NCBI GenBank assembly: GCA_003342895.1
Contig: PTFA01000194.1
Span: forward strand, 365,124-429,123
DNA length: 64,000 nucleotides
Reading direction: 5' to 3'
DNA from: Casuarius casuarius
Lineage: Eukaryota; Chordata; Aves; Casuariiformes; Casuariidae
The notes below the pieces were generated by a model. The model ran no database searches, was not told where the DNA came from, and saw only the letters and a list, made by a program, of their open reading frames with translations. A program made the translations under genes and the position numbers. Below are positions 62,395-64,000 of this stretch, one piece after another; positions within the stretch are counted from its first letter, which is position 1; each line of letters begins with the position of its first letter.

Positions 62395-62535
62395 ATGGAA
62401 AAGATACTGAAAACAGAATTGAAAACTTCCATTCTGAAGGCATTTGGAAGCTCTGGAGGAGGATACATCAGCCAAGGCCAAGCCTACGAAACGGACAGTG
62501 GACGAGTATTTGTTAAGATCAACCACAAATCTCAG
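62395..62535 (+). CDS. FN3K: FN3K coding exon 1
   Basis: ATG in context TACCATGG, 47 codons ending INHKSQ, donor GTTAAT. The frame stays open well into the intron to about 63033, probably by chance. Confidence 0.93.
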
Positions 62536-63784
62536 GTTAATGCTAGCAGATATTTAACTACTAATATTATTGCATATAGAGAGCAATATATTTTTTTAAA
62601 GTTAGCGGTTGCTTGTAAATGCCAGAGAGTTGTGCATTTTCAAGCTTTGAATTATTCAAGCTTTTCTTTCAATTTTCTTTTGAAAGCTGTAGTATATTTT
62701 ACATCAAGTATTAATGCAGTGGGTTTGGTTAATGGTGCATGTGGTGTAATGCAGTATGATAGCCCTCAACAACAGGAACTGGCATTGCTGTATGGAGGAA
62801 AAAAAAAGGCCAAGCGAACAGTTGTTTTTGTAGTACTTAGAGTTTGGAAGAGCCCAAAGCCGAATTTGCATTCACTGCATTCCTCTTCATATTTCAGCTT
62901 GGAGAATAGAATAGTAGGGGGGAAAGAGGGAGGGAGGGAGAAAACAAAGGGTGCCAGTGCTAAAACTCATGCATTTCTTGAAAGCTACAGATTTTTCAAG
63001 CTTTTCCATTGTTTTCTGGGTTTCCAGCAGTAAGATTATTGCAGTTTTTCAGGCTGAGCTCTTGATTTTTCTATTACTAAATAAATGCAGTACTAAATTA
63101 TCTTTTGTAACCCAGTGTATCAGAAATTTGCTTATCAATATCTACAACATCCCCAAACTGCTGTAAAGAACAGCACTTTTATCTTAAAAGTATAGAGTAC
63201 AGGTTTAATGTTTGTGCTCTCAACTCCATCTGGTGGCCATTGACCTGCATGGAAAGAACGAACCAGTTTGAGGATTCAATCTTTTACTTCATTTAGCAGT
63301 GACCATCTGTGGTTTTTGAAGGATGAGGTCTTGGGTACTATCCTCAGAGACAACTGTTACATGTCAGTAGTTTGATACTGCCATAAATAACTGGGAATTC
63401 AAGGTGAAATGTTTTCTATCCTACTACCCTGGGATGAATTTGGGGAAAAGAAAGAGATTAAAATCCAACTAGGGTAGTCAAACAAGTCTCCCTATGTGGA
63501 CTGAAACCTCACTACAGCTACATTCTTTTATCAAGAGAAGTTAACTGTTATGTTTGAAAACAAGGCTATTTTTCAAAGTATTTGTTGCAGGCGTCCATAG
63601 TTTAGCCCAAGGATGTTCTTATTCCTTGACAGGCTAGAAAGATGTTTGAAGGGGAAATGGCAAGTCTGGAAGCTATTCAGAAGACCAATACTGTGAGAGT
63701 GCCTCAGCCTATTAAAGTGATTGACCTTCCTGGAGGAGGAGCAATGTTTGTCATGGAGTACCTAAAGATGAAGCATCTCAACAA
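62395..63784 (+). CDS. FN3K: FN3K, fructosamine-3-kinase, 5' part: exons 1-2; rest off the right edge
   Basis: FN3K phosphorylates fructoselysine on glycated proteins at the 3-hydroxyl, starting deglycation. Exon 1 (62395-62535, 47 codons) begins [20 protein letters not shown] and holds the P-loop [11 protein letters not shown] and ATP-binding K41 in VFVK. Exon 2 (63633-63784) encodes [33 protein letters not shown] and [10 protein letters not shown]. Lengths and phases equal those of FN3KRP exons 1 and 2, and the RVP and [10 protein letters not shown] residues point to FN3K rather than a second FN3KRP. The catalytic HGDLW exon lies past base 64000, so intactness cannot be judged. Residue 24 is Tyr in place of the family cysteine. 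There is no CpG island, and TTTTGCAG at 62346-62353 looks like a 3' splice site for a preceding non-coding exon. Confidence 0.93.
62536..63632 (+). other. FN3K intron 1
   Basis: 1.1 kb AT-rich intron. A GGGA-rich stretch lies at about 62917-62941. No other feature seen. Confidence 0.9.
63633..63784 (+). CDS. FN3K: FN3K coding exon 2
   Basis: Acceptor ATTCCTTGACAG, donor GTATGT, 152 bases as in FN3KRP exon 2. Ends two bases into the next codon. Confidence 0.95.
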
Positions 63785-64000
63785 GTATGTCTGCACTTCT
63801 CTCTGTTTTTCTTTCTACAGCATTTTTTTCAGAGTGTTTTCTTATCTCTATGCTCAGCCAGAGAGATTCCTGAAAAGAATGTCTCTGTTCTCTTACAGAT
63901 ACAGCTTAAATCTGTCAAGATCCATGTTAAAATGTGTATGCATATATATATGTACACTCCCTCCCCATATTTTGCTCTTCTCTGACCTTCTGCCTGCAGT
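63785..64000 (+). other. FN3K intron 2 (left part)
   Basis: Begins GTATGT. 216 bases are visible and no exon is reached before the window ends. Confidence 0.9.

Overview
This is vertebrate genomic DNA, most likely from a bird. The protein-coding signal is spread over short exons with GT/AG boundaries. The interspersed repeats are CR1-type LINEs, with no Alu, B1 or L1 material, and CpG-rich promoters stand out from AT-rich introns. I recognise four genes in the order WDR45B, RAB40B, FN3KRP, FN3K, which is the order on human 17q25.3. The species cannot be fixed from sequence alone.

Layout: 1-7811 holds the 5' end of WDR45B (WIPI3) on the minus strand, with coding exons 1 and 2 visible and the rest beyond the left edge. 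7812-10500 is intergenic with CR1 debris. 10500-41601 is RAB40B on the minus strand, complete with six coding exons (278 codons), including a first intron of about 25 kb. 41602-49334 separates RAB40B from the divergently transcribed FN3KRP. 49335-55835 is FN3KRP on the plus strand, complete with six exons (309 codons). 55836-62394 is 3'UTR plus spacer with one unrecognised small minus-strand reading frame. 62395-64000 begins FN3K on the plus strand (exons 1 and 2) and runs off the right edge.

The genes do not form one pathway. WDR45B is a phosphoinositide-binding autophagy propeller, and RAB40B is a Rab-like GTPase with a SOCS box that recruits a Cullin-5 ubiquitin ligase. FN3KRP and FN3K are tandem paralogues that repair glycated proteins by phosphorylating ketosamines at the 3-hydroxyl. 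Their first two coding exons are equal in length (141 and 152 bases), so the tandem duplication is visible directly.

The observations I rate highest are these. FN3K has tyrosine at the P-loop position where FN3KRP and the known family have a redox-sensing cysteine. A roughly 21-bp periodic array of NRF1-type sites abuts the FN3KRP start. Five same-orientation CCAAT boxes lie upstream of RAB40B. A two-codon upstream reading frame with a perfect Kozak context precedes WDR45B. FN3K has an apparent 3' splice site just upstream of its first coding exon and no CpG island. I found no convincing undescribed multi-gene system.
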